Below, piece after piece: positions 24,728 to 33,292 of a DNA stretch of 38,909 bases. Source of the stretch: Variovorax sp. CAN15. GTDB lineage: Bacteria > Pseudomonadota > Gammaproteobacteria > Burkholderiales > Burkholderiaceae_C. The translations under genes were made by a program, and so were the position numbers. The stretch is from NCBI RefSeq assembly GCF_030462475.1, contig NZ_JASMRZ010000012.1, positions 52,741-91,649 on the forward strand. The letters run 5' to 3'. Positions within the stretch are counted from its first letter, which is position 1, and the number at the start of each line of letters is the position of its first letter. Under the pieces are notes generated by a model that worked only from the letters and a program-made list of their open reading frames with translations, was not told the DNA's origin and did not search any database.

Positions 24728-25747
24728 ATGAGCACAGCAGAGACCACCTCCAATCCCACGCCAGCCGGCACGGCCGAACTGATGGAGCAGATCCTCTACG
24801 AGGTGAAGCGCGTGGTCGTGGGCCAGGACCGGTTCCTGGAGCGCGTGATGGTCGCCATGCTCGCGGGCGGGCACCTGCTGGTCGAAGGCGTGCCGGGGCT
24901 GGCGAAGACGCTCACCGTGAAGACGCTGGCCGACACCGTGCGCGGCCAGTTCAAGCGCATCCAGTTCACGCCCGACCTCGTGCCCGCCGACCTGGTGGGC
25001 ACGCGCATCTACAACCAGAAGACCGGCGACTTCAGCACCTCGCTGGGCCCGGTGTTCGCCAACCTGCTGCTGGCCGACGAAATCAACCGCGCGCCGGCCA
25101 AGGTGCAAAGCGCGCTGCTCGAAGTGATGCAGGAGCGCCAGGTGACCATCGCGGGCGAGACGCACAAGGTGCCGCGCCCCTTTCTCGTGATGGCCACGCA
25201 GAACCCCATCGAGACCGAGGGCACCTACCCGCTGCCCGAGGCGCAGGTCGACCGCTTCATGATGAAGGTGCTGGTCGACTATCCCACCGACGAGGAAGAG
25301 TTCGTCATCGTCCAGCGCGTGATCGGCGCGCCCGTCAGCGCCACGCCGGTCGCCACCACCGAGCAGCTCGCGGCGCTGCAGGCCGAGGCGCGGCGCGTGT
25401 ACGTCGACCCGTCGCTGATTCAATATGCGGTGAAGCTGGTGTCCGCCACGCGCACGCCCGAGAGGCACGGCCTGAAGGACCTGCGCCGCTTCATCACCTT
25501 CGGCGCCAGCCCGCGCGCCAGCATCAGCCTGACCGAAGGCGCGCGCGCGCTGGCACTCTTGCGCGGCCGCAGCTATGCGCTGCCGGAAGACATGACGGCG
25601 CTGGTACCCGACGTGCTGCGCCACCGCGTGACGCTTTCCTACGAGGGCTTGTCCGAAGGCCTGACGCCGGACAGCCTGGTCGAGAAGATCATGCGCGCAG
25701 TCCCCGCTCCTCCAAAGCCTCTGGAACATGAAAAGCTGGTGGCCTGA
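24728..25747 (+). CDS. MoxR-family AAA+ ATPase
   Basis: A 339-residue cytoplasmic AAA+ ATPase, the typical MoxR size. Walker A is GVPGLAKT at 54-61, Walker B LLLADEINRAP near 112-122, and the sensor region ATQNPIETEGTYPLPEAQ lies near 155-172. MoxR proteins act as chaperones that load metal cofactors or assemble complexes, nearly always with VWA proteins. Here a DUF58 protein and a VWA membrane protein follow on the same strand. The last codons (HEKLVA, stop) lie in a 17-bp sequence that is repeated at the start of the DUF58 gene, with repeat C4 between the two. Confidence 0.92.
   Translation: MSTAETTSNPTPAGTAELMEQILYEVKRVVVGQDRFLERVMVAMLAGGHLLVEGVPGLAKTLTVKTLADTVRGQFKRIQFTPDLVPADLVGTRIYNQKTGDFSTSLGPVFANLLLADEINRAPAKVQSALLEVMQERQVTIAGETHKVPRPFLVMATQNPIETEGTYPLPEAQVDRFMMKVLVDYPTDEEEFVIVQRVIGAPVSATPVATTEQLAALQAEARRVYVDPSLIQYAVKLVSATRTPERHGLKDLRRFITFGASPRASISLTEGARALALLRGRSYALPEDMTALVPDVLRHRVTLSYEGLSEGLTPDSLVEKIMRAVPAPPKPLEHEKLVA
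25727..25743 (+). repeat. Left 17-bp direct repeat flanking element C4
   Basis: CATGAAAAGCTGGTGGC at 25727-25743 encodes the HEKLV region at the end of MoxR. The identical 17 bases recur at 25858-25874, where in another frame they encode the MKSWW start of the DUF58 protein. Confidence 0.95.
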
Positions 25748-25757
25748 AATGAGCACA

Positions 25758-25846
25758 CCCCCAGTCTTCGCGCACTTCGTGTCGCTTCGCCAACCCCCTT
25801 GCAGGGGGCAACACCTGCGGCCCGGCAAAGCCGGTTCCGCGGTGTT
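25758..25846 (+). repeat. Dispersed structured element, copy C4
   Basis: A copy of the C element on the + strand, beginning 10 bases after the moxR stop and ending 12 bases before the DUF58 start. Hairpin 1 is GCGCAC/GTGTCGC, hairpin 2 CCCCC, loop TTGCA, GGGGG, and hairpin 3 ACACC/GGTGT outside CCGGC/GCCGG. It is flanked by the 17-bp direct repeats at 25727 and 25858. Confidence 0.9.
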
Positions 25847-25857
25847 CCCCGGAATCG

Positions 25858-25874
25858 CATGAAAAGCTGGTGGC
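25858..25874 (+). repeat. Right 17-bp direct repeat flanking element C4
   Basis: An exact second copy of the sequence at 25727-25743. It contains the start codon of the DUF58 gene at 25859. Together the two repeats bracket the C4 insertion and look like a duplication of an ancestral overlap between the two genes. Confidence 0.95.
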
Positions 25875-26842
25875 GCAAGGCCCCAGCGGCCGCGAACGAC
25901 GACCGGCTCGCCATCGAAGCCGGCGGGGCCGAACGCGCGCTGCGCCGGCTCGAATGGACCGTGATCCGCCGCCTCGACGGCCTGCTGCAGGGCGACTACC
26001 GCACGCTGATGCGCGGCACCGGGCTCGACCTGGCCGACCTGCGCGAATACCAGCACCACGACGACGTGCGCCACATCGACTGGAACGTCACCGCGCGGCT
26101 GCAGACGCCGCACGTGCGCGTGTTCACCGAAGACCGCGAGATGGCCGCGTGGTTCGTGCTCGACCTGAGCCGCTCGGTCGATTTCGGCTCTGGCCTGAAG
26201 GCCAAGCGCGAGATCTCGGCGGGCTTCGTCGGCGTGCTGGCGCGGCTGCTCACGCGGCACGGCAACCGGGTGGGCGCACTGGTCTACGGCAGCGACCTGG
26301 AGGCGGTGATCCCGCCGCGCACCGGGCGGCGCCATGTGCTGCACCTGCTGCACGCGATGGAAAAGCGCGCCGGCAAGGCCGAGCCTTTGCAGAAAGGCAT
26401 GACGCGGCTGGACGACCTGCTCAAGTCAGCCGCCACGCTGATGCCGCGCCGCTCCACGGTGTTCGTGGTGTCCGACTTCCTCAGCGAACCGGGCTGGGAA
26501 CGCCCACTGGGCCAGCTGGTGCAGCGCCACGAGGTGGTCGCGGTGCGCCTCTTCGACCCCCTCGAGCTGGAGCTGCCCGACCTCGGCCTGGTGCCGCTGC
26601 GCGACGCCGAGACTGGCGAGCAGCTGTGGGTCGACACCCACGACGCGGGCTTCCGCAAGCGCTTCGCCAGGCTGGCGGCCGAGCGCGAAAGCGCATTGCG
26701 CGAGGCACTGGCGCGAGCCGGCGTCGACGCGCTCGAACTCTCGACCAATGACGACCTGGTGGAAGCCATCGTCCGTTTCGCCGGTCTGCGCAAGCGCCGC
26801 GCGCGCATCGGCCAGGCTGGCATGAAGGCGGTGGCAGCATGA
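25859..26842 (+). CDS. DUF58 domain-containing protein
   Basis: A 327-residue cytoplasmic protein of the DUF58 family that almost always follows MoxR. The family block LREYQHHDDVRHIDWNVTAR lies at 61-80. A VWA-like fold with a DxSxS-type sequence (LDLSRSVDFG, Asp102, Ser104, Ser106) follows. I chose the ATG at 25859; an earlier in-frame start at 25799 would translate repeat C4 and give MQGATPAARQ, which is not family sequence. No clear ribosome-binding site is left before the ATG, probably because the C4 element now occupies that space. The 3' end overlaps the VWA gene by ATGA. Confidence 0.87.
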   Translation: MKSWWRKAPAAANDDRLAIEAGGAERALRRLEWTVIRRLDGLLQGDYRTLMRGTGLDLADLREYQHHDDVRHIDWNVTARLQTPHVRVFTEDREMAAWFVLDLSRSVDFGSGLKAKREISAGFVGVLARLLTRHGNRVGALVYGSDLEAVIPPRTGRRHVLHLLHAMEKRAGKAEPLQKGMTRLDDLLKSAATLMPRRSTVFVVSDFLSEPGWERPLGQLVQRHEVVAVRLFDPLELELPDLGLVPLRDAETGEQLWVDTHDAGFRKRFARLAAERESALREALARAGVDALELSTNDDLVEAIVRFAGLRKRRARIGQAGMKAVAA

Positions 26843-27876
26843 CTTTTCTCTGGCCTCAATTCCTCTGGCTGCTGGCGGCGCTGCCGCTGCTGATCCTGCT
26901 TTATCTCTGGCTGCTGCGGCGCAAGAAGAAGCTGGCGGTGCGCTATGCCAGCCTGTCGATCGTGCGCGAGGCCATGGGCGCCGGGCAGAGCTTGCGGCGG
27001 CACCTGCCGCCCCTCCTGTTCCTGCTGGCCATGGCCGCGATGCTGGTGGCCGCGGCGCGGCCTATGGCGGTGGTGGTGCTGCCGTCGAACCAGCAGACCA
27101 TCATCCTGGCGATGGACGTCTCGGGCAGCATGCGCGCGGCCGACGTGCAGCCCAACCGGCTGGTGGCGGCGCAGGAAGCGGCCAAGAGCTTCATCAAGGA
27201 CCTGCCGCGCAGCGTGAAGGTTGGCATCGTCGCCTTCGCGGGCAGCGCGCAGGTGGCGCAGTTGCCCACCACCAACCATGAAGACCTGATGACCGCCATC
27301 GACAGCTTCCAGCTGCAGCGCGCCACCGCCACCGGCAATGCCATCGTGGTGTCGCTGGCCACGCTCTTCCCCGACGCGGGCATCGACGTCGAGCAGTTCA
27401 GCTCGCCCAGCCGCCAGCGCGGCGCGGCGATCGACCAGAACGAGAAGAAGCTCAAGGAATTCACGCCCGTGGCGCCGGGCTCCTTCACCTCGGCCGCGGT
27501 CATCATGCTGACCGACGGCCAGCGCACCACCGGCGTCGATCCGCTGGACGCGGCCAAGGCAGCGGCCGACCGCGGCGTGCGCATCTACACGGTGGGCGTG
27601 GGCACGGTCGACGGCGAGACCATCGGCTTCGAAGGCTGGTCGATGCGCGTGCGGCTCGACGAGGACACGCTCAAGGCCATCGCCAACAAGACCAACGCCG
27701 AATATTTCTACGCGGGCACCGCGAACGACCTGAAGAAGGTCTACGAGACGCTGAGCTCCAAGCTCACGGTGGAAAAGAAGGAAACCGAGATTTCGGCACT
27801 GTTCGCAATGTGCGCGGCGGTGCTGACGCTGCTGTCGGCCGGGCTGTCGCTGCTCTGGTTCAACCGGATTCTCTAG
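26839..27876 (+). CDS. VWA-domain membrane protein (BatA-like)
   Basis: A 345-residue protein. Two N-terminal membrane segments (about 5-26 and 57-80) flank a basic cytoplasmic loop. The VWA domain then shows the MIDAS motif DVSGSM at 93-98, and later MLTDGQRTTG supplies further ligands. A last hydrophobic segment lies near 318-342. The order moxR, DUF58, VWA is the core of the Bat-type (aerotolerance-linked) clusters, though later bat genes are missing. It probably cooperates with MoxR in assembling or protecting envelope proteins. The start overlaps the DUF58 stop. The last 17 bases overlap the end of the convergent TetR gene. Confidence 0.9.
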   Translation: MTFLWPQFLWLLAALPLLILLYLWLLRRKKKLAVRYASLSIVREAMGAGQSLRRHLPPLLFLLAMAAMLVAAARPMAVVVLPSNQQTIILAMDVSGSMRAADVQPNRLVAAQEAAKSFIKDLPRSVKVGIVAFAGSAQVAQLPTTNHEDLMTAIDSFQLQRATATGNAIVVSLATLFPDAGIDVEQFSSPSRQRGAAIDQNEKKLKEFTPVAPGSFTSAAVIMLTDGQRTTGVDPLDAAKAAADRGVRIYTVGVGTVDGETIGFEGWSMRVRLDEDTLKAIANKTNAEYFYAGTANDLKKVYETLSSKLTVEKKETEISALFAMCAAVLTLLSAGLSLLWFNRIL

Positions 27877-28498
27877 CGCCCCGCGGGGCAGCTGTCGCCT
27901 CGGGCGACTTCACAGCCCCGATGCCGCCCAGGAACAGGTCGGCCACGATCGGCGCGATGGCCGCGTGGTCGAGCCGGCCGTCGGGCTTCATCCAGGTGAA
28001 CATCCAGTTGATCATGCCGAAGAGCAGCATGGTCAGCGGCTTGGCGAGGTCGTCGCTGGGCGCGCCGGGGCGCAAGGCCGACACCGCGCGCGCGAAGCCC
28101 GCGACCACCTCGCGCTCCTTGTCGAGCACGCGCTCGCGGTCGGCCTCTTCCAGGAAGCGCACGTCGTCGGTCAGCACGCGGTGCGCGTCCTGCGCGCCGG
28201 CGTATTCCTCGACGATGCGGTAGATGAAGCGGCGCAGGCGCTGCTCGTCGGTGTGCGTCGAGGCCTCTTCCTCGGCCACCAGTGCCGCGAGCCTGGACAC
28301 GTGCGTCTCGGCGATGCTGATGAGCAGGCTGCTCTTGTCCTTGTAGTAGTGATAGAGCGTGGCCTTCGAGAGGCCGCAGGCCTCGGCCACCTGGTTCATC
28401 GAGGTGGCGGGATAGCCGCTGCGCGCGAACAGCTGGGCGGCCTGCGCGAGGATGAACTCGCGCTGGTCCTCGTAGGTGGCGGATCTTCCACGCGGCAT
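27860..28498 (-). CDS. paaR: TetR-family regulator of phenylacetate genes (PaaR-like)
   Basis: A 212-residue TetR/AcrR protein. The helix-turn-helix lies at about 31-55 (TSMNQVAEACGLSKATLYHYY) and the ligand-binding domain follows. The gene is 70 bases after paaY on the same strand and is probably co-transcribed with it. The divergent paaG promoter carries a TetR-type operator. By analogy with beta-proteobacterial PaaR, it would repress the paa genes until phenylacetyl-CoA binds. The symbol is given from genomic context; sequence alone shows only TetR. Its 3' end overlaps the convergent VWA gene by 17 bases. Confidence 0.8.
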   Translation of the reverse strand: MPRGRSATYEDQREFILAQAAQLFARSGYPATSMNQVAEACGLSKATLYHYYKDKSSLLISIAETHVSRLAALVAEEEASTHTDEQRLRRFIYRIVEEYAGAQDAHRVLTDDVRFLEEADRERVLDKEREVVAGFARAVSALRPGAPSDDLAKPLTMLLFGMINWMFTWMKPDGRLDHAAIAPIVADLFLGGIGAVKSPEATAAPRGARESG

Positions 28499-28568
28499 CG
28501 GTTGCTGTTCCTCGGTTGTCGTTCGGTTGAAGGAAACGCGCGATCTTGCACCAAGCGCGAACGGGCTC

Positions 28569-29171
28569 TCAGCCCCGCTTGGTGGCGATGAGCGAACGCA
28601 CCTCGGTGGCCGGCAGGCGCGGGCGGTTCTTCTCCACGCCGGTCAGCGGCTCCACCTCGTGCAGGCTCGCGAGGCTGCGCACCGTGAGCGCCTGGTAGGT
28701 CTGCGTGCCTTCGAGCTTCCAGGCGATCTCGTCCTCGGTCAGCTCGCGCTTCACCTTGGCCGGGATGCCCGCGCTCAGCGTGCGCGCCGGCACTTTCATG
28801 CCGGCCGGCACGAAGGCGCAGGCGGCGACGATGGCCTTCTCGCCGATCTCGGCCTCGTCCATCACCACCGCGTTCATGCCCACCAGCGCGTCGCGCCGCA
28901 CGATGCAGCTGTGCAGGATCGCGCCGTGGCCGATGTGGCCGTTGACCTCCACCACCGTGTCGTTGTCCGGAAAGCCGTGGATGCAGCAGTGGTCCTGCAC
29001 GTTGGAGCCCTCCTCCAGCACGATGCGGCCGAAGTCGCCGCGCAGGCTGGCGCAGGGGCCCACGTAGCAGTTGGGGCCGACGATCACGTCGCCGATCAGC
29101 ACTGCCGTGGGGTGCACGTAGGCGCTCGGATCGACGACCGGGATCACGCCGTCGATGGAATAGCTGGGCAT
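28569..29171 (-). CDS. paaY: Phenylacetic acid degradation protein PaaY, gamma-carbonic-anhydrase fold
   Basis: A 200-residue left-handed beta-helix protein of hexapeptide repeats (for example [20 protein letters not shown]). Likely metal ligands are His65 (CCIHGF), His82 (GHIGHG) and His87 (ILHSC). In paa clusters PaaY is a thioesterase that releases CoA from dead-end or stalled ring-epoxide products, protecting the CoA pool. A C-terminal helical tail of about 40 residues distinguishes it from general carbonic anhydrases. A good AAGGAG ribosome-binding sequence precedes the ATG. The gene is divergent from paaG, and the two promoters share a 168-base regulatory gap. Confidence 0.9.
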   Translation of the reverse strand: MPSYSIDGVIPVVDPSAYVHPTAVLIGDVIVGPNCYVGPCASLRGDFGRIVLEEGSNVQDHCCIHGFPDNDTVVEVNGHIGHGAILHSCIVRRDALVGMNAVVMDEAEIGEKAIVAACAFVPAGMKVPARTLSAGIPAKVKRELTEDEIAWKLEGTQTYQALTVRSLASLHEVEPLTGVEKNRPRLPATEVRSLIATKRG

Positions 29172-29211
29172 TCGGTCTGTCTCCTTGTCTTGGCTGGGCC
29201 TGGCTTTTTGC

Positions 29212-29238
29212 GGCTCTCAGGGTTTGCCCTGATCGAGC
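29212..29238. promoter_or_regulatory. Extended imperfect palindrome upstream of the paaG promoter
   Basis: The core TCAGGG-TTTG-CCCTGA (29217-29232) is a perfect dyad. It is extended outward by GGCTC at 29212-29216 and GAGCC at 29234-29238. It lies just upstream of the -35 box in the paaY/paaG divergent gap. It could be a second regulator site (for example for an activator) or an RNA hairpin in the paaY leader. Confidence 0.4.
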
Positions 29239-29242
29239 CGCC

Positions 29243-29272
29243 TTGTGCCGCCGCCGGGGTCGATCCTAAAAT
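29243..29272 (+). promoter_or_regulatory. Candidate sigma-70 promoter of the paa operon
   Basis: TTGTGC at 29243-29248 and TAAAAT at 29267-29272 are separated by 18 bases and resemble -35 and -10 boxes. The stretch CTAAAATCAA is unusually AT-rich for this genome. The first gene (paaG) starts 67 bases after the -10 box. Confidence 0.6.
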
Positions 29273-29274
29273 CA

Positions 29275-29288
29275 ACCGAACGGTCGGT
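29275..29288. promoter_or_regulatory. TetR-type (PaaR-like) operator
   Basis: ACCGA at 29275-29279 and TCGGT at 29284-29288 form a dyad around ACGG. The site begins 2 bases after the -10 box, so a bound repressor would cover the transcription start. ACCGAACGGTCGGT is the type of palindrome bound by TetR-family regulators of CoA-ester catabolism. Confidence 0.7.
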
Positions 29289-29339
29289 CAATAGTGTTTG
29301 CACGCCGGCCCATACCCATAAGGATGAAAGAGACACGCG

Positions 29340-30143
29340 ATGACTGAGCCTTTGGTACTCACCGCCAACGCCGGCGCCGTGCGCACGCTGAGCCTGAACC
29401 GGCCCGCTGCGCTCAACAGCTTCACCACCCAGTTGCACGAAGCACTGATGGCCGAGCTGGAAGCCGCGGCGAGCGATGCGAGCGTGCGCTGCGTGGTGCT
29501 CACCGGTGCAGGCCGCGCCTTCTGCGCGGGGCAGGACCTGGCCGACCCGTCCGTCGCGCCCGACCCCACGCCCGGCGCCGCGCCCAAGGACCTGGGCCAC
29601 GTCATCTCCAACTGGTACGCCCCGCTGGTCGCGCGCCTGCGCTCGATGCCCGTGCCGGTGATCGCCGCCGTCAACGGCGTGGCAGCCGGCGCTGGCGCCA
29701 ACCTCGCGCTGTGCTGCGACCTCGTGGTGGCCGCGCGTTCGGCCAGCTTCATCCAGGCCTTCACCAAGATCGGCCTCGTGCCCGACACCGGCGGCACCTG
29801 GCTGCTGCCGCGCCTCGTCGGCTCCGCGCGCGCGCTGGGCATCGCGATGCTCGGCGACAAGCTGTCCGCCGAGGAAGCCGCGCGCATCGGCCTGATCTGG
29901 CAGTGCGTGGACGACGCGGAACTCGCCGGCACCGCAGCCGCGCTCGCATCGAAGCTGGCCGGCATGCCCACGCGCGCCCTTGTCGCCACCCGCGAGGCCA
30001 TGGCCGCCGCACAGCACATGGACCTGGGCGCGGCGCTTGCCGAAGAAGCCCGCATCCAGCGCGAGATGGGCAACGCCAACGACTACCGCGAAGGCGTCGA
30101 AGCCTTCCGCGCCAAGCGCGCGCCCGTCTTCAAGGATCGCTGA
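29340..30143 (+). CDS. paaG: 1,2-epoxyphenylacetyl-CoA isomerase (enoyl-CoA hydratase family)
   Basis: A 267-residue crotonase-fold enzyme. The oxyanion-hole segments are CAGQDL at 62-67 and AAGAGANL at 115-122. Asp149 in IGLVPDTGGTW is the probable general acid/base expected for PaaG. The enzyme converts the ring-1,2-epoxide of phenylacetyl-CoA into the oxepin before ring opening. It is the first gene of the + strand operon, 67 bases after the promoter's -10 box, and paaI follows after 3 bases. Other hydratase/isomerase paralogues are possible on sequence alone; the operon settles the call. Confidence 0.9.
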   Translation: MTEPLVLTANAGAVRTLSLNRPAALNSFTTQLHEALMAELEAAASDASVRCVVLTGAGRAFCAGQDLADPSVAPDPTPGAAPKDLGHVISNWYAPLVARLRSMPVPVIAAVNGVAAGAGANLALCCDLVVAARSASFIQAFTKIGLVPDTGGTWLLPRLVGSARALGIAMLGDKLSAEEAARIGLIWQCVDDAELAGTAAALASKLAGMPTRALVATREAMAAAQHMDLGAALAEEARIQREMGNANDYREGVEAFRAKRAPVFKDR

Positions 30144-30146
30144 GCC

Positions 30147-30605
30147 ATGACCGACACCCAACGCACGCCCCAGCAGACGGCCGAGTACGTCCGCGACGGC
30201 ATGTTCGCCAACGACAACGCCAGCAAGGGCCTGGGCATGCACATCGTGGAGGTCGGCCCCGGCCAGGCCACCATCGAGATGCGCGTGCGCCCGGACATGC
30301 TCAACGGCCACGCCATCTGCCACGGCGGCTTCATGGCCACGCTGGCCGACTCCACCTTCGCCTTCGCCTGCAACTCGTACGACGAGCTGACCGTGGCCTC
30401 GGGCTTCGCCATCGACTTCATCGCCCCCGCGCGCGAGGGCGACGTGCTCACCGCGCGCTGCCACGAGGTGTCGAAGGCCGGGCGCACCGGCGTGTACGAC
30501 ACCGAAATCACCAATCAGCGCGGCGAGCGCGTCGCGATCTTCCGCGGCCGCTCCTACACCGCCAAGGGCCGCCCGGCCGTTCCGCCTGCCGCCGCAGCCG
30601 CCTGA
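30147..30605 (+). CDS. paaI: Hydroxyphenylacetyl-CoA thioesterase PaaI
   Basis: A 152-residue hot-dog-fold thioesterase. The catalytic region reads CHGGFMATLADSTFAFACN at 58-76, with HGG at 59-61 and Asp68 as the likely nucleophile or general base. It removes CoA from hydroxylated phenylacetyl-CoA dead-end products, acting with PaaY as a safety valve. It starts 3 bases after paaG and ends 13 bases before paaK, and a GAGGAG ribosome-binding site for paaK follows at once. Confidence 0.92.
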   Translation: MTDTQRTPQQTAEYVRDGMFANDNASKGLGMHIVEVGPGQATIEMRVRPDMLNGHAICHGGFMATLADSTFAFACNSYDELTVASGFAIDFIAPAREGDVLTARCHEVSKAGRTGVYDTEITNQRGERVAIFRGRSYTAKGRPAVPPAAAAA

Positions 30606-30618
30606 GGAGACAACACAC

Positions 30619-31929
30619 ATGACAGTCAAACGCCCCGCCCCCGGCGAGCTCGAGCCCATCGAGACCGCCAGCCGCGACGAGATCGCGGCGCTGCAGCTCG
30701 CCCGCCTGCGCACCACGCTGCAGCGCGCCTACGAGCACGTGCCCCACTACCGCCGTGCCTTCGACGACAAGGGCGTTCACCCTGACGACCTGAAGTCGCT
30801 GGCCGACCTGTCGAAGTTCCCGTTCACGGTGAAGAGCGACCTGCGCGACAACTACCCCTTCGGCATGTTCGCCGTGCCGCGCGAGAAGGTCGCGCGCATC
30901 CACGCCTCCTCGGGCACCACCGGCAAGCCGACCGTGGTGGGCTACACGCTGCAGGACATCGACACCTGGGCCGACCTCGTCGCCCGCTCCATCCGCGCCG
31001 CGGGCGGCCGCCCCGGCGACATGGTGCACGTGTCGTACGGCTACGGCCTCTTCACCGGCGGCCTGGGCGCGCACTACGGCGCCGAGCGCGCGGGCTGCAC
31101 CGTCATCCCGATGTCGGGCGGCCAGACCGAGAAGCAGGTGCAGCTCATCCAGGACTTCAGGCCCGACATCATCATGGTCACGCCCAGCTACATGCAGGTG
31201 ATCATCGAGCAGTTCGAGCGGCAGGGGCTGGACGCGAAAGACAGCTCGCTGAAGGTCGGCATCTTCGGCGCCGAGCCGTGGACCGAGGCGATGCGCCGCG
31301 ACATCGAGGCCAGGGCCGGCATCGACGCGGTCGACATCTACGGCCTCTCCGAAGTGATGGGCCCGGGCGTGGCCAGCGAATGCGTGGAGAGCAAGGACGG
31401 CCCCGTCATCTGGGAAGACCACTTCTACCCCGAGATCATCGACCCCGAGACGGGCGAGCTGAAGGCCGACGGCGAGGAAGGCGAGCTCGTCTTCACCTCG
31501 CTGAGCAAGGAGGCCATGCCCATCGTGCGCTACCGCACGCGCGACCTCACGCGCCTCTTGCCACCCACCTCGCGCTCGTTCCGCCGCATGGGCAAGATCG
31601 TCGGGCGCAGCGACGACATGATGATCATCCGCGGCGTCAACGTCTTCCCCACGCAGGTGGAAGAGATCGTGCTCGCGCACCAGGCACTTTCGGGCCTCTA
31701 CCAGGTGCACGTGAGCCGCGCCGACAAGCTCGACCAGGTCGAGATCCACTGCGAACTCAAGCCGGCCGACGTCGCCTCGGCCGACCGCGCTGCCATCGGC
31801 GATTGGCTGCAGCACCGCGTGAAGACGCTCATCGGCATCTCCACCCGCGTGGTGGTGCATGGCCCCGACGAGATGGAACGCACGCAGACCGGCAAGGCGC
31901 GCCGCGTGATCGACACGCGCCCGCGCTGA
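30619..31929 (+). CDS. paaK: Phenylacetate-CoA ligase PaaK
   Basis: A 436-residue AMP-forming ligase, the normal PaaK length (about 430-440). The ATP/AMP loop SSGTTGKPT lies at 97-105, MVTPSYM near 192-198, the adenylate-contacting [10 protein letters not shown] near 216-225 and the C-terminal hinge [16 protein letters not shown] near 331-346. It activates phenylacetate to phenylacetyl-CoA, the first step of the pathway. It is followed by paaA after 38 bases. Confidence 0.95.
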   Translation: MTVKRPAPGELEPIETASRDEIAALQLARLRTTLQRAYEHVPHYRRAFDDKGVHPDDLKSLADLSKFPFTVKSDLRDNYPFGMFAVPREKVARIHASSGTTGKPTVVGYTLQDIDTWADLVARSIRAAGGRPGDMVHVSYGYGLFTGGLGAHYGAERAGCTVIPMSGGQTEKQVQLIQDFRPDIIMVTPSYMQVIIEQFERQGLDAKDSSLKVGIFGAEPWTEAMRRDIEARAGIDAVDIYGLSEVMGPGVASECVESKDGPVIWEDHFYPEIIDPETGELKADGEEGELVFTSLSKEAMPIVRYRTRDLTRLLPPTSRSFRRMGKIVGRSDDMMIIRGVNVFPTQVEEIVLAHQALSGLYQVHVSRADKLDQVEIHCELKPADVASADRAAIGDWLQHRVKTLIGISTRVVVHGPDEMERTQTGKARRVIDTRPR

Positions 31930-31967
31930 AACAAGCCACTTCCAACACCGACCGAAAGGACACGCAC

Positions 31968-32978
31968 ATGTACACCCAGGCAATGGACACCATGGGCAAG
32001 GACGCGGGCGACGGCAAGCAGAAGGCCGTGCGCTCCGCCGAGGAGATGCAGCTCGAGCAACGCTTCGACGCGCACATCGACGCCGGCGACTTCATCGAGG
32101 CGAAGGACTGGATGCCCGAGCACTACCGCAAGACGCTGGTGCGCCAGATCAGCCAGCACGCGCACTCGGAAATCGTCGGCATGCTGCCCGAGGGCAACTG
32201 GATCAGCCGCGCGCCCACGCTCAAGCGCAAGGCCATCCTGCTGGCCAAGGTGCAGGACGAAGGGGGCCACGGCCTCTACCTGTATGCCGCCGCCGAGACG
32301 CTGGGCACCTCGCGCGACCAGATGTTCGAGGCGCTGCACAGCGGCAAGGCCAAGTACAGCTCGATCTTCAACTACCCCACGCTGACCTGGGCCGACATGG
32401 GCACCATCGGCTGGCTGGTGGACGGCGCGGCCATCATGAACCAGGTGCCGATCTGCCGCTGCTCGTACGCGCCGTATGCGCGCGCCATGATCCGCATCTG
32501 CCGCGAGGAGAGCTTCCACCAGCGCCAGGGCTACGAATCGCTGCTGACCATGATGACCCACGGCACCGATGCGCAGAAGGCCATGGTGCAGGACGCGGTC
32601 AACCGCTGGTGGTGGCCCTCGATCATGATGTTCGGCCCGCCGGACGACCAGTCGCCCAACAGCGCGCAGTCGATGCGCTGGGGCATCAAGCGCTTCAGCA
32701 ACGACGAGCTGCGCCAGAAGTTCGTCGACGCCACGGTGGAGCAGGCCCGCATCCTAGGCGTGACCCTGCCCGACCCCGACCTCAAGTGGAACGAAGAGCG
32801 CCAGGCGCACGACTTCGGCGCCATCGACTGGAGCGAGTTCTGGCGCGTGATCGGCGGCGACGGCCCCTGCAACCGCGAACGCCTGCAGGCCCGCGTCGAC
32901 GCCTGGGAAGACGGCGCGTGGGTGCGCGAAGCCGCGATGGCCCACGCCAGCAAACAACCTATGAAGGAGGCGGCATGA
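31968..32978 (+). CDS. paaA: Phenylacetyl-CoA 1,2-epoxidase, catalytic di-iron subunit PaaA
   Basis: A 336-residue four-helix-bundle di-iron oxygenase subunit. The metal motifs are visible as [13 protein letters not shown] (Glu98, His101) and [12 protein letters not shown] (Glu180/Glu181, His184). It forms the catalytic core with PaaC. The frame is open upstream through paaK, but the ATG at 31968 opens the family sequence ([11 protein letters not shown]) and has AAAGGA upstream. The stop overlaps the paaB start by ATGA, so the subunits should be made in step. Confidence 0.95.
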   Translation: MYTQAMDTMGKDAGDGKQKAVRSAEEMQLEQRFDAHIDAGDFIEAKDWMPEHYRKTLVRQISQHAHSEIVGMLPEGNWISRAPTLKRKAILLAKVQDEGGHGLYLYAAAETLGTSRDQMFEALHSGKAKYSSIFNYPTLTWADMGTIGWLVDGAAIMNQVPICRCSYAPYARAMIRICREESFHQRQGYESLLTMMTHGTDAQKAMVQDAVNRWWWPSIMMFGPPDDQSPNSAQSMRWGIKRFSNDELRQKFVDATVEQARILGVTLPDPDLKWNEERQAHDFGAIDWSEFWRVIGGDGPCNRERLQARVDAWEDGAWVREAAMAHASKQPMKEAA

Positions 32979-33271
32979 CCGTCGAACAGAAGCAAGAGTG
33001 GCCCCTGTGGGAAGTGTTCGTGCGCAGCAAGGCCGGCCTCGACCACAAGCACTGCGGCAGCCTGCACGCCGCCGACCCGAAGATGGCGATCCAGATGGCG
33101 CGCGACGTCTACACCCGCCGCCAGGAAGGCAGCAGCATCTGGGTGGTGCGCTCCGACCAGATCGTGGCCAGCGACCCGGGCGACAAGGACATGTTCTTCG
33201 ACCCGGCCGAGGACAAGGTGTATCGCCACCCGACTTTCTATGCCTTGCCCAAGTCGGTCGACCACATGTGA
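32975..33271 (+). CDS. paaB: Phenylacetyl-CoA epoxidase subunit PaaB
   Basis: A 98-residue subunit, typical of PaaB. The stretch [20 protein letters not shown] at 9-28 is nearly invariant in the family. PaaB is a structural bridge in the PaaABCE complex. The ATG at 32975 overlaps the paaA stop (ATGA), and an AAGGAGG ribosome-binding site lies inside the paaA end. It ends with KSVDHM, 21 bases before paaC. Confidence 0.95.
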   Translation: MTVEQKQEWPLWEVFVRSKAGLDHKHCGSLHAADPKMAIQMARDVYTRRQEGSSIWVVRSDQIVASDPGDKDMFFDPAEDKVYRHPTFYALPKSVDHM

Positions 33272-33292
33272 GCGGCCATTGACGCGAACATC

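Noticed and set aside
25799..25858. An N-terminal extension of the DUF58 protein starting MQGATPAARQ.
   Set aside because: It would translate element C4. Similar peptides arise from other copies, so it is repeat sequence and not gene sequence.
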